64,000 nucleotides of DNA from Cristatella mucedo (GCA_009760855.2 WPIO01000099.1:565501-629500); one strand, 5' to 3'; positions 10,055 to 19,914 are shown, counted from the stretch's first letter. Notes: generated from the letters alone by a model not told the origin. Numbers and translations are program-made.

Positions 10055-10578
10055 TCACGCGAATTCCAAATGAAGCTTTATTCCAACCATATCATGTGCA
10101 GTTGCAGCATCTTCTTCATTGACAAAATATCCCAAGTGCTTATTATCACCATTTATTCTAATGTATGCTTTCCATTTATTTTCTCTTTTATCAAAACATA
10201 CCCCAATAAAGGAAGATGATAAATCTTTTCGTTTTTCCTTATTTCTATTGTTTTGAGAAGATGTTTCAGGTCTTAAATTACTAATTCTATTGTCTAACTT
10301 ATTCAAATCCATGTGATCTATTTGAAAGATAGGCAATTTATTTTTACAAATCAACCAAACAAGACGATTAGCCTTATATAGTTTTCCATCAATTGTTAAT
10401 ATTCTATATCCTTTATCACTTATACATCCAGATTCTTCACCAATTCTTGCTTTTCCACGATTCGTTTTATTTGTGAACTTACTGGTTATTACTTTGTAAT
10501 CCAAAAATTCTATAACTCTCTCTCTCTCTCTCTAAATTGAGCAACCTCATCAAAACTAGTAGCACAATCATCTGACAT
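10055..10578 (-). pseudogene. HNH-AP2 endonuclease, start disrupted by microsatellite slippage
   Basis: A 149-codon uninterrupted part (10504 down to 10055) carries an HNH region (FQIDHMDLNKLDNRISNLRP followed by an Asn/Arg-rich stretch) and then an AP2-type DNA-binding region (SSFIGVCFDKRENKWKAYIR, GDNKHLGYFVNEEDAATAHD). This domain pair is typical of homing or mobile HNH endonucleases of phages and large DNA viruses. The motif-marked ATG is at 10578 (CATAGAAAATG on the minus strand). A (CT)9 tract at 10516-10533 shifts the frame between that ATG and the main part. It is the least damaged long gene of the element, and its neighbours are heavily broken. Confidence 0.75.
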
Positions 10579-10589
10579 TTTCTATGATA
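10579..10589 (-). promoter_or_regulatory. Viral start motif TCATAGAAA-ATG (minus strand)
   Basis: Directly precedes the ATG at 10578. It supports a start about 75 bp upstream of the first Met of the intact frame. Confidence 0.5.
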
Positions 10590-10619
10590 TGTTTTTTATC
10601 TGTTTAAAATAATTATTAT

Positions 10620-10630
10620 TATATAGAAAT
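10620..10630 (+). promoter_or_regulatory. Viral start motif TATATAGAAAT-ATG
   Basis: Perfect TATATAG upstream of the ATG at 10631. It is divergent from the HNH gene, with about 50 bp between the two starts. Confidence 0.6.
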
Positions 10631-11394
10631 ATGTATCACGAATCAATATTAACTCTATCAGACGGTCGACTAAAACTAATGCATAAATCAATCGAACCTA
10701 TCTCAATCAGATTGAAACACTCTGATTTGACAGGCAGTATTCCTTTACTTGTTACACAGACTCAACTAAATAAAATAGGAAAAAGTAGAAGTACTAGTAA
10801 AGGATTGCAATTGAATCTTCCATGGAAGCAATTAAGAGCAAATAGAAAAACATGAAGTGGTATTGTAGATATTATAAACAAATTATCTGGTTGTAGAGAA
10901 TTTCATCTTCGTCTTCCAAAAGATGTTCAATCTGAATTTGTTCCTGGAGGAAGTTTCAATAATAGTGGGGCTTATAGTTTTGCAGGCCCAGGCACTAAGT
11001 TTAGAAAACGTTTAGATGAGGGATGTGAGGGTGTGAATGCTCTAGATAGAGCTGCATTAGTCCATGATAGTCTTTATACAGAGACTACATCTGATCCTGA
11101 ACCAAAAAGAACAGAAATAAGAAATCTATCAGATTTAGTTTTAGCGGAATCAGCAGCTCGTATTTCGCTCTACCCACGTCAACCTAGTTACGTCTGAGAA
11201 GAGAGACAGTTGCTGCAATAATGACGGCAAAAGCAAAGTTAGGTCTTGGTATTGGTGCTGGTATTCTTGACAGCAAGTTCGCAATGGTATTCTTAAAAGA
11301 CAAAGTAAGCAACCAGTCAAGTATAAATAAGATAACTAATTACGCAAAGAATCTTGTTGATAAGATGTTATCTATAAGTAAAAAAAAGATATAA
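10631..11394 (+). pseudogene. Virion protein with a phospholipase A2 domain
   Basis: The motif-marked ATG opens 74 codons containing IRLKHSDLTG and a QL-rich segment. This resembles a short conserved protein common in metazoan Polintons. An in-frame TGA follows at 10853-10855. The same frame then continues into YSFAGPGTKF (PLA2 calcium loop) and DRAALVHDSLY (catalytic His-Asp pair), the arrangement seen in parvovirus-type and adintovirus-type viral PLA2s. After another stop near 11197 the frame shifts by one and ends at TAA 11392-11394. In intact relatives such domains breach endosomal membranes during entry. Here the gene is broken. Confidence 0.7.
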
Positions 11395-11437
11395 TAACTA
11401 ATCTAAATTTTAATTTGTTTATAACTCTTTTTAGTAT

Positions 11438-11935
11438 CTAATAATCAGCGGGATTGAATTTATCTTGTGATGGTTTTTTTATCTACTGGATATACTTTAA
11501 CTTGATCAATCTTTAATCTAATATTTAGTCTTTTTTCTGAATTATAACTATCTTTAGTTACATATGATCCATCAAGAATTCCAGTAACAGCAAAGTCATT
11601 ACCAAACTTTTAAATTATTTCAGCAACACTAGTAAATTTTATTTTTTATTCTTTTGATCAAAGAATATACTTGGTGTATTACCAAATGCAATTCTAATAC
11701 CAATAGTTGAACGAGCACTCATATCATAGCCACTATATTCAAGCTTCATACTTGCTCTATTAGCAATATCTTCAAGTACCGGTTTCATATCTTTTGTAAT
11801 AAACATCCGTGCATTGAAGTAAGGCTCAGAATCTTAACTAATTTTCTCTTCAATGTGAATACGTGTTAATTTTTCTTTAGGAATTACGACTGCAGCATTT
11901 TCAAGTAGAACGAATTTTGTATTCTCCGTTTCCAT
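11438..11935 (-). pseudogene. Unknown viral protein of about 160 residues
   Basis: Minus-strand gene starting at an ATG behind TGTATAGAA. It begins METENTKFVLLENAAVVIPK and includes FNARMFITKDMKPVLEDIAN and the beta-rich KRLNIRLKIDQVKVYP. There is an in-frame TAA near 11837, and frame changes occur near 11640 and 11475. It ends with TAG at 11438-11440. The mixed alpha/beta composition without a membrane segment would suit a nucleic-acid-binding accessory protein, but I do not recognise a family. Confidence 0.4.
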
Positions 11936-11943
11936 TTCTATAC
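11936..11943 (-). promoter_or_regulatory. Viral start motif TATAGAA-ATG (minus strand)
   Basis: CTATA on the plus strand at 11938-11942, immediately before the ATG of the minus-strand gene at 11935. Confidence 0.5.
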
Positions 11944-11994
11944 AAAGAAAAAATGTTTAAATTAAATTAATAATTCCATTGTCGATCCAAAATC

Positions 11995-12384
11995 TTATTC
12001 TTGCATTAGTTTTAAGAAGATTAGACACCTTCTTCCACAATCTGTTTGAATGTATTCTTGTAGCTTAAACGTCTGAAATGGTGGTATAACACCAAAATAT
12101 TGTACTACTTCAGGCATTGGTGATGCACCGAATGAATCAAAGTAAAAACATTATTTTCCTTCTTTTTAAGTGCTACCCAGTGATCTATTGCTTTTTGTGA
12201 ATCACCAGTATTGCAAATAAGGCATTCATTCCTTAACGGCTTTGTTAGTTCATCTCTTACAAATACACCTCTGAAATTTTTTATATCTAATTCTTTTATA
12301 TAGTTATTTATTTCTATATCAGTTAAAGGTGATGATTTTACTTTTTTTTAATTGCTCGATAGTCTTTTTTAGCTCTGCAATCAT
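11995..12384 (-). pseudogene. Adenain-like cysteine protease (virion maturation protease)
   Basis: Minus-strand frame with the element-typical order of motifs: IKNFRGVFVRDEL, then NECLICNTGD followed by AIDHWVAL (catalytic His), then FDSFGASPMPEV (Asp), then TDCGRRCL (Cys nucleophile). This pattern is characteristic of the adenovirus/Polinton maturation protease of the C5/Ulp1-like clan. Frame changes occur near 12330 and 12150, so the gene is dead although all three catalytic positions remain visible. It starts at an ATG directly after the TAA of the upstream gene. In relatives it cleaves capsid precursors. Confidence 0.8.
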
Positions 12385-12879
12385 TTATTCTTTATCTGCA
12401 CAACCGCCAACTCCTGAACTACTATATCTATCAGTACTACCTGAGAATTTTTTATTAAGTGCATTTGATATTGCTGCAAAGAGGGCAGGTGTTGGAACAG
12501 ATTCTCCTCTACTTACCTGTTTTCTACCTCTAGCAACTTTACCAATTCCAAGAATATCCATTACTCTCTTCTCATCTAATTCATCAAGGATACCATCACC
12601 TCTACTTACCTGTTTTCTACCTCTACCAACTTTACTCGTTTGTTCTCTACCCATTCCAACTTTATTTGTTTGTTGTCTACCTGATCCGTAAGCGGATTTA
12701 CTTGTATTCTCCCAGGTCCAGAACCAGATCTTAACTTAACAAACTTTGACTTCTTACTATTACAAATAGTACAAACAACTTTTAAGCATTCCTCTCGTTC
12801 CTTTCGTACTATCCACTTCTACATACTCTTCATGGATTGTATCTGTTTGTTTCTTACACTTCAAACAATATATTTCCAT
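12385..12879 (-). pseudogene. Zinc-ribbon protein with a Gly-Arg-Gln repeat tail
   Basis: Starts at an ATG (12879) sharing a 21-bp divergent intergenic region with the ATPase gene. The N-terminus MEIYCLKCKKQTDT and a second CTICNSKKSKF give a CxxC...CxxC zinc ribbon of the small YCVKCK type common in Polintons and large DNA viruses. One frameshift lies between the two knuckles and another near 12700. The downstream part has imperfect repeats of GRxQTxKVG/GRKQVSRG and ends at TAA 12385-12387. The tail from about 12654 to 12385 is open. The TAA abuts the protease ATG with no TATAG motif, so read-through into one longer gene in the ancestor cannot be excluded. Confidence 0.55.
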
Positions 12880-12900
12880 ATCTATTATACTATAGAAAAA
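12880..12900. promoter_or_regulatory. Shared divergent viral promoter with CTATAG palindrome
   Basis: Only 21 bp separate the ATG of the minus-strand zinc-ribbon gene (12879) and the ATG of the ATPase (12901). The plus strand reads TCTATTATACTATAGAAAAA. CTATAG is its own reverse complement and gives a TATAG start motif toward the ATPase. TATAATAG faces the other gene. Confidence 0.6.
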
Positions 12901-13584
12901 ATGTCTTTGCAAGTTAGAGCTTTCAATTTTGGACAAGATATAGATACTGGACATAAAGAGCCATTACCTAAAGTACCTATTAGAGCATTAGTACTTGGAC
13001 CAAGTGGAACAGGTAAATCACAGTTATTAATGAACTGGATATTTTATGGAATGCTTAATTATGATACGTGTGCAATCATTGCTTCAAGTTTAGATCAAAA
13101 GTTATATCGTGGTCTTATGTCAATGACTAAAGAAAAACCTGCTTACGTTTGGGTTAATGGAATTGAGTCAATGCCAGAAGTTGATTCTTATAAGAATTGT
13201 AAGAATGTTGTTGTATTAGATGATTTGATGACAGAAAATCAATCTAAGTTATTAGATTATTTTACTAGAGGAAGACATAAAGGATTGAACATATTGTATC
13301 TTACTCAAGGATTTACTAATATTCCTAGAAGATAAATAAGAAACAATATAAATACGATTATAATCACTAAACAGAATAATACTGATATAGAATACATTCG
13401 TGATTCATATGTTGGTGATATAGATAAGAAAATTTTTAAAGAATGGGTAAACTCTTGCACTAGAAACAGATTTAGTTACTGTGTTATTGATCTAACTAAA
13501 ACAGAATCAGAAGGAAGATTTTGGTGTGTAGATAGTACAGGTAAACAATTAATAACTATTTTAATTGAATATAGGAGAAAATGA
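12901..13584 (+). pseudogene. A32/FtsK-type DNA packaging ATPase
   Basis: The start at 12901 (MSLQVRAFNFG) is chosen because it directly follows CTATAGAAAAA. An upstream in-frame Met at 12832 lies in the divergent gene. Walker A GPSGTGKS is at residues 33-40. Walker B VVVLDDLM is at about 103-110. A later YLTQGF block matches the sensor region of viral packaging ATPases of the HerA/FtsK superfamily. An in-frame TAA at codon 145 interrupts an otherwise continuous 227-codon frame, whose TGA overlaps the next ATG (ATGA at 13581-13584). In relatives it pumps viral DNA into capsids. Confidence 0.8.
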
Positions 13585-14602
13585 TTAACGGTAGAATATA
13601 CGCAAGTAAAAACAAACCTTACAGAGGAAGTGTTCAAGAAGCTTTAGACTTAGAGAATAAACTTACTAATTTAGAAAGTTTACGTGTTGCTGGTATACTT
13701 GATAATGCTCAAGAGATACAAAGGATTGAAGCAGAAATGCAAGCAAGAGATAGAGTTGAACACGAACTAAATGAACGTGCGTTAGAGAAATCAACTGATA
13801 ACTCTGGTAATATTGTTATTGATAAATTAAAAAGAGTCAGACCTTCACTTGCAGCTCCAATAGCAGAACAAGAACAAGCTAAAGAATTATTTGAGTATAA
13901 AGCACCTGTAGATATTTCTAATATAGTAAAAAAAGATATGCTGCTATTGCTGAAGGAAAACCTAAAAAAGCTGTAGCTATTGCAAATCAAGCTAAGACTC
14001 GTGCTTCTAATCCAGAGGTTAGAGAAGCAATTGATTCACTTCAAAAGGGAATTGCAGAGCATCTTAACATTAATCCTCCAACTGGTAAGAGACCTAGTAA
14101 GAGAATTAAAAAGGCAAAAGTTGTTGATGTTGTTCAAGAACCAGTAGTTTAATCTGTTCCAGTTGTTCAAGCAGTTCAATCTGAAACTGATATTCTAAAA
14201 GAAAAGAAACAATATCTTCTTGATAAAATTAAAACTAGAGGATCAGTATCTAATACAGTAAGAAATGCTACAGAAAGTATGAGAGTAGTAGATAAAAATT
14301 CATTTGATTCTGATGTTGGATTTTTACTTGCAGAATTGAGAGCTTTGGATAAAAGAAAACCTGTAGAAAATGTGCTGTATAGTTATCTTAATTATTGAGG
14401 TAAAGGAATAGAGATAGTTCTATTGTTTGTAAAAAGTGAAAAATAAGTACTTGATAAACTTGATCTGTGGTTAAGTGAACTTGCTGCTGGAAATAGAGGT
14501 GTAATACCTTCAATCAGTTCTGCTGTTGATTATCTTGCTTCATCTCGAAAAGCACCAAAAAAATATGTTGCAAAAATAAACAATCTTTTATATAATATAT
14601 AG
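13581..14602 (+). pseudogene. Unknown large viral virion-type protein
   Basis: Overlaps the ATPase stop by 4 bp and is preceded by AATATAGGAGAAA. It is open for 132 codons (MINGRIYASKNKPYRGSVQE...), Glu/Arg-rich and coiled-coil-like. It then shifts frame near 13935 into a Lys/Ala/Pro-rich region (GKRPSKRIKKAKVVDVV). In-frame stops follow near 14150, 14396 and 14443. The terminal TAG at 14600-14602 is part of the next gene's start motif. Its position between ATPase and pentons and its basic disordered middle suggest a minor virion protein. No family is recognised. Confidence 0.45.
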
Positions 14603-14604
14603 AA
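14595..14604 (+). promoter_or_regulatory. Viral start motif ATATATAGAA-ATG
   Basis: The clearest example of the motif. The upstream gene's stop codon TAG is embedded in it. Confidence 0.65.
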
Positions 14605-15472
14605 ATGAGTGACTTGGTAAAAATTGCTATTGATATAAGAAAAAATCTTGAAAGCATTAGGAAAACTAGTCAAGCAAGTAAAGAAGGATATGTTTTCAAT
14701 ATAACTGGAACTACTAATCCAATAAGAACTAGGGTTAATACACCAATATTACTAAGAGGTGAAAACTTTAAGATCTGTTTTAAGAAATTTGCTGCAACTA
14801 ACTCTATCAGAAATATAACTGAAACTAATAATACATTTTTTTAGAGAGTTACTAGTGGTTCAGAAAAAACTATAACATTAAGCCCTGGAATATATGGTGG
14901 TACAACTGATGATATACATGTTGGAATTGCTGATACAAATAATAATTTAATTACACAATCTGGAGCAACAACTGATAAGTTTCAAATGGGACTTGATACT
15001 GCAACATCAAAGTCATGGATTAAATTACCTGATGGGTGGTCATTCCTTGTAAGTAAATCTACTCTTTCTACTATGTTGGGATTTACTTCTGTTGCTTATA
15101 CTACACTGCCAACTGCTGACTTTGCTAAGATGTATACTGATATTACACCAGTTGTTTGTACACCTAACACTAAGGTTGATTCTGAGAATGAAGTTTTTGT
15201 TGCTAATATTGATTTTATAGTTGTAAATTGTAATATGGTTGCTAGTGGAACTAGTTTTATAAATGTAACATAAATCACAAGTATTGGCTAGTATTCCTTA
15301 TGATGCCTATCCATGGAACCTAATGATTTATGAACCAAAAACTATTGAGTATCATAATGTTGCTAGTGATTCTATATCTTATATAGTAATTACTATTACT
15401 GATCAAAACCAAAATCTAATAGATTTTAATTCTCAAAATATTACAGTTGCTATAGAAATTCTTGAAGTTTAA
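14605..15472 (+). pseudogene. Penton-like minor capsid protein 1
   Basis: Motif-marked ATG (MSDLVKIAIDIRKNLESIRK). The middle is beta-rich with a TLSPGIYGG turn, and the end SYIVITITDQNQNLIDF...ITVAIEIL matches the closing strand pattern (DQxGNLVDFxGE-like) of single-jelly-roll penton proteins of Polintons. An in-frame TAG lies near 14842, and a +1-type frameshift lies near 15273, before KTIEYHNV. The TAA at 15470-15472 sits in the start motif of the next, paralogous gene. Such proteins would occupy the capsid vertices. Confidence 0.6.
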
Positions 15473-15480
15473 TATAGAAA
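15473..15480 (+). promoter_or_regulatory. Viral start motif ATATAGAAA-ATG
   Basis: TAATATAGAAAATG: the stop of penton 1 overlaps the motif of penton 2. Confidence 0.6.
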
Positions 15481-16569
15481 ATGCCAATAAGATTAACTGG
15501 AACAAGTAGTTCTGAATCAAAAACATTATATCCATCGCTTATGCTTGGATCTGATTCAGGTTATAATAAAATTGGATTTCGAAGAGTAGAGTTTACTTAT
15601 ACTAATAAAGTAATATTAAATGTTATTAAAGATGTAAATGATAAACTTTGGTTTAAGTGGTCAATGACTGATATAAGTAATGCATATATTACAATTGCTC
15701 CTGGTTATCATGATTCAAATAAAATAACAGCAGCTCTAAATAGAGGATTATCAGAACCTCAAGTGAAAACTATTGTTGCTTCAAATGGATCAATGACAAC
15801 ATCAATAGTTAGTGCATTTTATGATACTACTAAAAGAAATAGTACAGGTATAAAACTTAGTGTTGATACAGATGATAAAATACTAATGCTAATAGTTGGC
15901 GATTATGTTGTTCTACTTGGAAGCAATTCTAATGTTGCTGTAAACTCCATCGGTGATACTCTTGGTTTTAATTCAAATCAACAAGGAACATTTGATAGTT
16001 CTCTAGTGGGTGGAACACCATATGAAGCAATAGAAAAAGCAGTGTATTTCGCAGGAATCTTTAAAGCAGGGAATAAAATGGTATTGCCAGATAATAAAGG
16101 AATACGATGGATAAGGGTTGATTGTGATTTAGTTGATCCTTTTAAGAATTACGTAGAAAGAAGAAAAGGATTCCTAGAGCAATTTAGTTCTTTATATATT
16201 ATAGATATTGATAATATAAATCCTGGTGATAAGGTTGACCTACATATTCCCAATGTATTATATCTACCAACACATGATGATGGTGAGCCGTGATGGCACA
16301 CTAGGAAAGGTGGTTGCTTTCACGGCCTCGGTCCCGAGGTCGTGGGTTCGATTCCTGCGATGGGCGATCCTTTATCGCCACTGCAAGTGGTAGTGATAGC
16401 CGTCAAGGCTCTTCTGTCGCTATACAAAAAAAGCTGTTTAATCATCTAGGATTTATTTATTTGTTATTTAGATGGAATAACTAGTTTTAAGATAAGTTTA
16501 ACAGATAAAAATAGAAACCCTGTCTAAATTATTACTAATGTAGTTGCAACAATAGAAAGTTCAAAGTAA
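15481..16569 (+). pseudogene. Penton-like minor capsid protein 2, split by a SINE
   Basis: Open for 267 codons from the motif-marked ATG (MPIRLTGTSSSESKTLYPSL). It contains the jelly-roll features ITIAPGYHDSNKITAALNRG, IGDTLGFNSN and NVLYLPTH. SINE-1 then interrupts it at about 16284-16462. The closing part (ITSFKISLTDKNRNPV, an in-frame TAA, then ITNVVATIE) follows the SINE and ends at TAA 16567-16569. The layout parallels penton 1, so the two probably arose by duplication and form a tandem pair. This is the most complete long structural frame of the element. Confidence 0.65.
16284..16462 (+). mobile_element. SINE-1 copy inserted in penton 2
   Basis: tRNA-derived head (TGAGCCGTGATGGC..., B box GGGTTCGATTCCTGC), then a family-specific body (CTGCAAGTGGTAGTGATAGCC...CTCTTCTGTCGCTATAC), then a TTTA-type tail. 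GATGG occurs just before the head and again after the tail and may be a short target duplication. Confidence 0.8.
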
Positions 16570-16578
16570 TATAGAGCA
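16568..16578 (+). promoter_or_regulatory. Viral start motif AATATAGAGCA-ATG
   Basis: TATAG 4 bp before the ATG at 16579. The stop TAA of penton 2 runs into it. Confidence 0.5.
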
Positions 16579-17174
16579 ATGTGCAGCTATGCAAGAGTTG
16601 GTCATGATAGAATACATGGCGGTAAATATCGTGGATCTGGAGTAAAATTTGATAATGCTCTTGGTATCTTTAATAAAGTTTTAGAAACTACTGGTAATGC
16701 TGTTGATGCATGATCGAAAATTGCCAATAAAGGTATTGAAATGCAACAAGCAAGAAAAGTTATTGAACTACAGACTAAAAAAGAAATGATGGATCAAGAT
16801 TATGCTGTTAAACGAAGAGAGGTGGATGGTAAACTTAAGAAGAACAAAGAAAGAATATGAAAAGAATATGAGAGAAAAAGAAAAGATGAAGATAATGATA
16901 AAAAGATAAAATAGATAGATCTTCAACTAAAAAAAGTTATGCTTGAACAGGTTAGCAAAAATCTAAAAAAGGTAGAAAGGCAAAGATAGAGGAAGAACCA
17001 GAAGTTGAAGACTATTCAAGAGACTCTTTAAAAAATGATCCTAAGGCATATAAGGAAATAGAGAAAGTAATAATCACTAAAGTTGATACTCATACATCTC
17101 TAAGACCTGATGGTTATGGTGGAAACATGAAGAGAAAATTAGGTGCTGGATTATATATTCAAAGCAAGAAATAA
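16579..17174 (+). pseudogene. Lysine-rich coiled viral protein
   Basis: Begins MCSYARVGHDRIHGGKYRGS, followed by a helical segment and then a long Lys/Glu/Arg-rich, coiled-coil-like stretch. Stops occur near 16711 and 16858 and frame changes near 16910-17010. The last part (SLRPDGYGGNMKRKLGAGLY) leads to TAA 17172-17174. The Gly-rich start and basic body suggest a core or minor capsid protein. It lies directly upstream of the major capsid gene, in the same direction. No family is recognised. Confidence 0.45.
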
Positions 17175-17186
17175 TGTTTAGTTTTT

Positions 17187-17200
17187 TATATAGAGAAGAA
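17187..17200 (+). promoter_or_regulatory. Viral start motif TATATAGAGAAGAA-ATG
   Basis: TATATAG precedes the proposed start of the major capsid gene at 17201. Confidence 0.55.
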
Positions 17201-17358
17201 ATGGCAAGTGCACCAATCGATAGTATACTAGAACTTGGAGATCCCGAGTTTCCCGATTATAAACTTAAGGCTATCAATTCAGAGAGTTTTATCAAGTGAA
17301 TGGAAATGCAATGTATCTCCATCAGTAACCCCACAAAGTCATAAAGACCATGTGGGTG

Positions 17359-19914
17359 TTACGCAGGACAGTTTTGTATAGCCCACTCACACCCTAAGCG
17401 GCTTTCGGTACGCATTCGGTAGCCAACACACTTCGTCTCACGCAACAAAGAGAAAGTGGGAAGCATAGCAGAGTTAGGAGAGCAGTTGAGGTAGTGAGTA
17501 GCATAGAAGTAGCAGTTCAGGACCGCTGAAAAAGATGTGCCATAGTCGGCAGTTGGAGAGTAGATGTCGTTGCGCAAGAATTGTGGAAGCGAGTTCCAGA
17601 GACTAGGACCTGCAGAGCTAAAGCTTCTGTCGCCAACTGTCTTTAAGCGGAGGAATGGGACAACTAATTTATTGTCCACACAGGACCTGAGGGCGCGAAC
17701 AGGCTGAAACTGATGCAGCAGTTCAGCTAGGTACGAAGGAGCCAAGCCGTGGCGGGCCTTGTGGGTCAGCGTAAGAACTTTGCTCTGTATCCTTTGCTCA
17801 ACCGGCAACCATCCTAGCTCTTTCAGCAAAAGAGACACGTGCTCAAACCGCTGGGACTTGAAGACCAGCCTTGCAGCCATATTCATAGTCCGCTGTAGTG
17901 GCATAATAGCTTTCTTTGGCAGCCCAGCCAAAAGGGAATTACAATAATCAAGCCGAGACAGAACTAAAGAGCTAGTTAAATTTTTTACAAGCCACTGTGG
18001 GAGACAGCTTCTAATCTTGGATAAGAATCGCATGTGATGGCTAGCTGTAGAGGCAGTCTTCTGAATGAAGCTTTTGAAATTGAGGCAGCTGTCGAACACG
18101 ACACCTAGATTACGAGCACGTGGTAAAGGTGGCACAATAGCATCACCTATTAGAACAGCAAAGCCTTTTAATCCAGCCACACGCTTAGGGTGTCCTATGA
18201 GCATCAGTTCGGTTTTATCGTCATTTAATTTCAGGAAGTTTTCCGACATCCAGGATCGAATATCGGCAAGGCAAGCATTCAGTTTCTCAGTTGCTGCAGC
18301 AGATTCCGACGGTTTAAATGACAAATACAACTGAGTATCTTCAGCATAGAAGTGATATCCTATTCCATGGGCCTTAATCACTTTTCCCAGAGGTTGTGTA
18401 TAAATGGAGAACAGCAAGGGACCAAGTACAGACCCTTGAGGGACTCCACAGGTGACCCTTCTCATGTCTGAGACCTGACCCCCACACGACACGGATTGAA
18501 CACGATCAGACAAGTATGATTTAAACCACGCCAGTGCTTCGTCTGCCAGACCGATCGTTGTTCTCAATCGCTCAAGTAGAACTTTGTGATCAATGGTGTC
18601 GAAGGCAGCAGACAGATCTAGCAGAGCTAGGGCAGTGACATTCCCGTCGTCGTTGCCACGTAGAATGTCATTGTTAACGCGGAGGAGAGCAGTTTCAGTA
18701 GAGTGCTGCCTCTTGAAACCTGATTGAAATGTTTCTGACATTCCATTATTTTCAATATGTTCAATTAGCTGCTTAGCAACAATTTTTTCAAGAATCTTTG
18801 ATAAGAACGGAAGAAGGGAAACTGGACGATAGTTTGCTAGGACCTCTGTGTCTAATCCAGGCTTTTTATAAATAGGTCTAACGATTGCCGATTTGAAGGA
18901 CTTGGGGACGACCCCTTTTCTCAAAGAAGCATTAAAAATCTTGGTTATGGCAGGGCTAAGTTGGTCTGCAAGTGAAGACCACAGATATGAAGGTATAGGG
19001 TCTTCAGGAGACGAGCTCTTTTTGCTAGACCTTATTAAGGCAGCCACCTCACAGGCTGAAACATCGGAGAACCTTTTAAGAAAGGTCACAGGTTGGGGAA
19101 CGGCGATTGCTTTGGTCGGAGGGGGCTTAATGGAGGCACGAATGTGCACAATTTTTTCAGTAAAGAAGGCTGAAAACTTGTCGGCTGAGCCCTTAATATC
19201 TGGGGAGTCAGACCTCTCAGCATTGGCCTGTAAATGGTTTACTGTCTTATAAATCAGTTTAGTGTCCGACTGGCAGGAATTCAGCTGTCTAATGTAAAAA
19301 GAAGACCCGGATTTTTTAAGCTTTCGGGTGTAAACTCGAAGGAAGTCTCTAAAATTGACTAGGTCTGCCTCAGACGCCGATTTCTTGAAACGACTTTCCA
19401 GCCTGAGCTTAACACGGCGCATCTTAAGGAGTTTTTTTGTAAATTGAAAGGAATCTCGACGACTTAGAACACGGATAGAGCAAATGGGAGCATGCTTGTC
19501 AAGAGCACCCCTGAGTGTCATGTTCATCGCATCAGTGAGGGTATCGAGGCTGCCGGTCGAGTCTGAATGCAGATCAAGAAGACCTGCATCACAAACAGAT
19601 TTCAAAAACTTGTCCATGTCAATGCTTTGTAAGTTACGTCGTTTGGCAAATTTGACACTGCCCTGTACGTACGAGGTAGCAGGAACAGTAAACGACACCG
19701 AACAAGGATCTGAGAGGGTCAATGCACACACCACAAAGTCAGTGGGGAGGACATCCTTAGTGATCATGAGATCTAGAATGTGGCCACCGACATGGGTGCT
19801 ATGATTAACGTGTTGGGCCAAACCAAAATTCTCCAGACATTCAAAAAATGAGCGGACCTGGCTGTTGTTAGGGTTGCCAACGTGAATATTGAAGTCTCCT
19901 ACAATCACACACAA
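17359..19914 (-). pseudogene. LINE-A endonuclease C-terminus and reverse transcriptase frame
   Basis: 851 codons open. Begins in the endonuclease (CVIVGDFNIHVGNPN). The endonuclease active-site block reads SDPCSV, whereas copy A8 has SDHCSV, so the catalytic His is lost. RT blocks follow: [51 protein letters not shown] and YAEDTQLYLSF. The YAED replaces the canonical YADD. The C-terminal region is shared with copies A1, A2 and A8. Despite the long open frame, two catalytic changes and the N-terminal frameshift make it inactive. Confidence 0.85.

Noticed and set aside
10055-10504. HNH endonuclease as part of a group I intron
   Set aside because: It lies between viral genes with its own start motif, and no flanking gene is split by it.
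7141-14602. An alternative genetic code in the virus (TAA/TAG as Gln, TGA as Trp)
   Set aside because: Long frames such as 15481-16280 use CAA/CAG and TGG normally, genes end at TAA/TAG exactly at the next start motif, and frameshifts accompany the stops. Decay explains it better.
16284-16370. A tRNA gene, from the A- and B-box-like sequence
   Set aside because: The same head recurs with a common body and tail at other loci and no cloverleaf closes. It is a SINE head.
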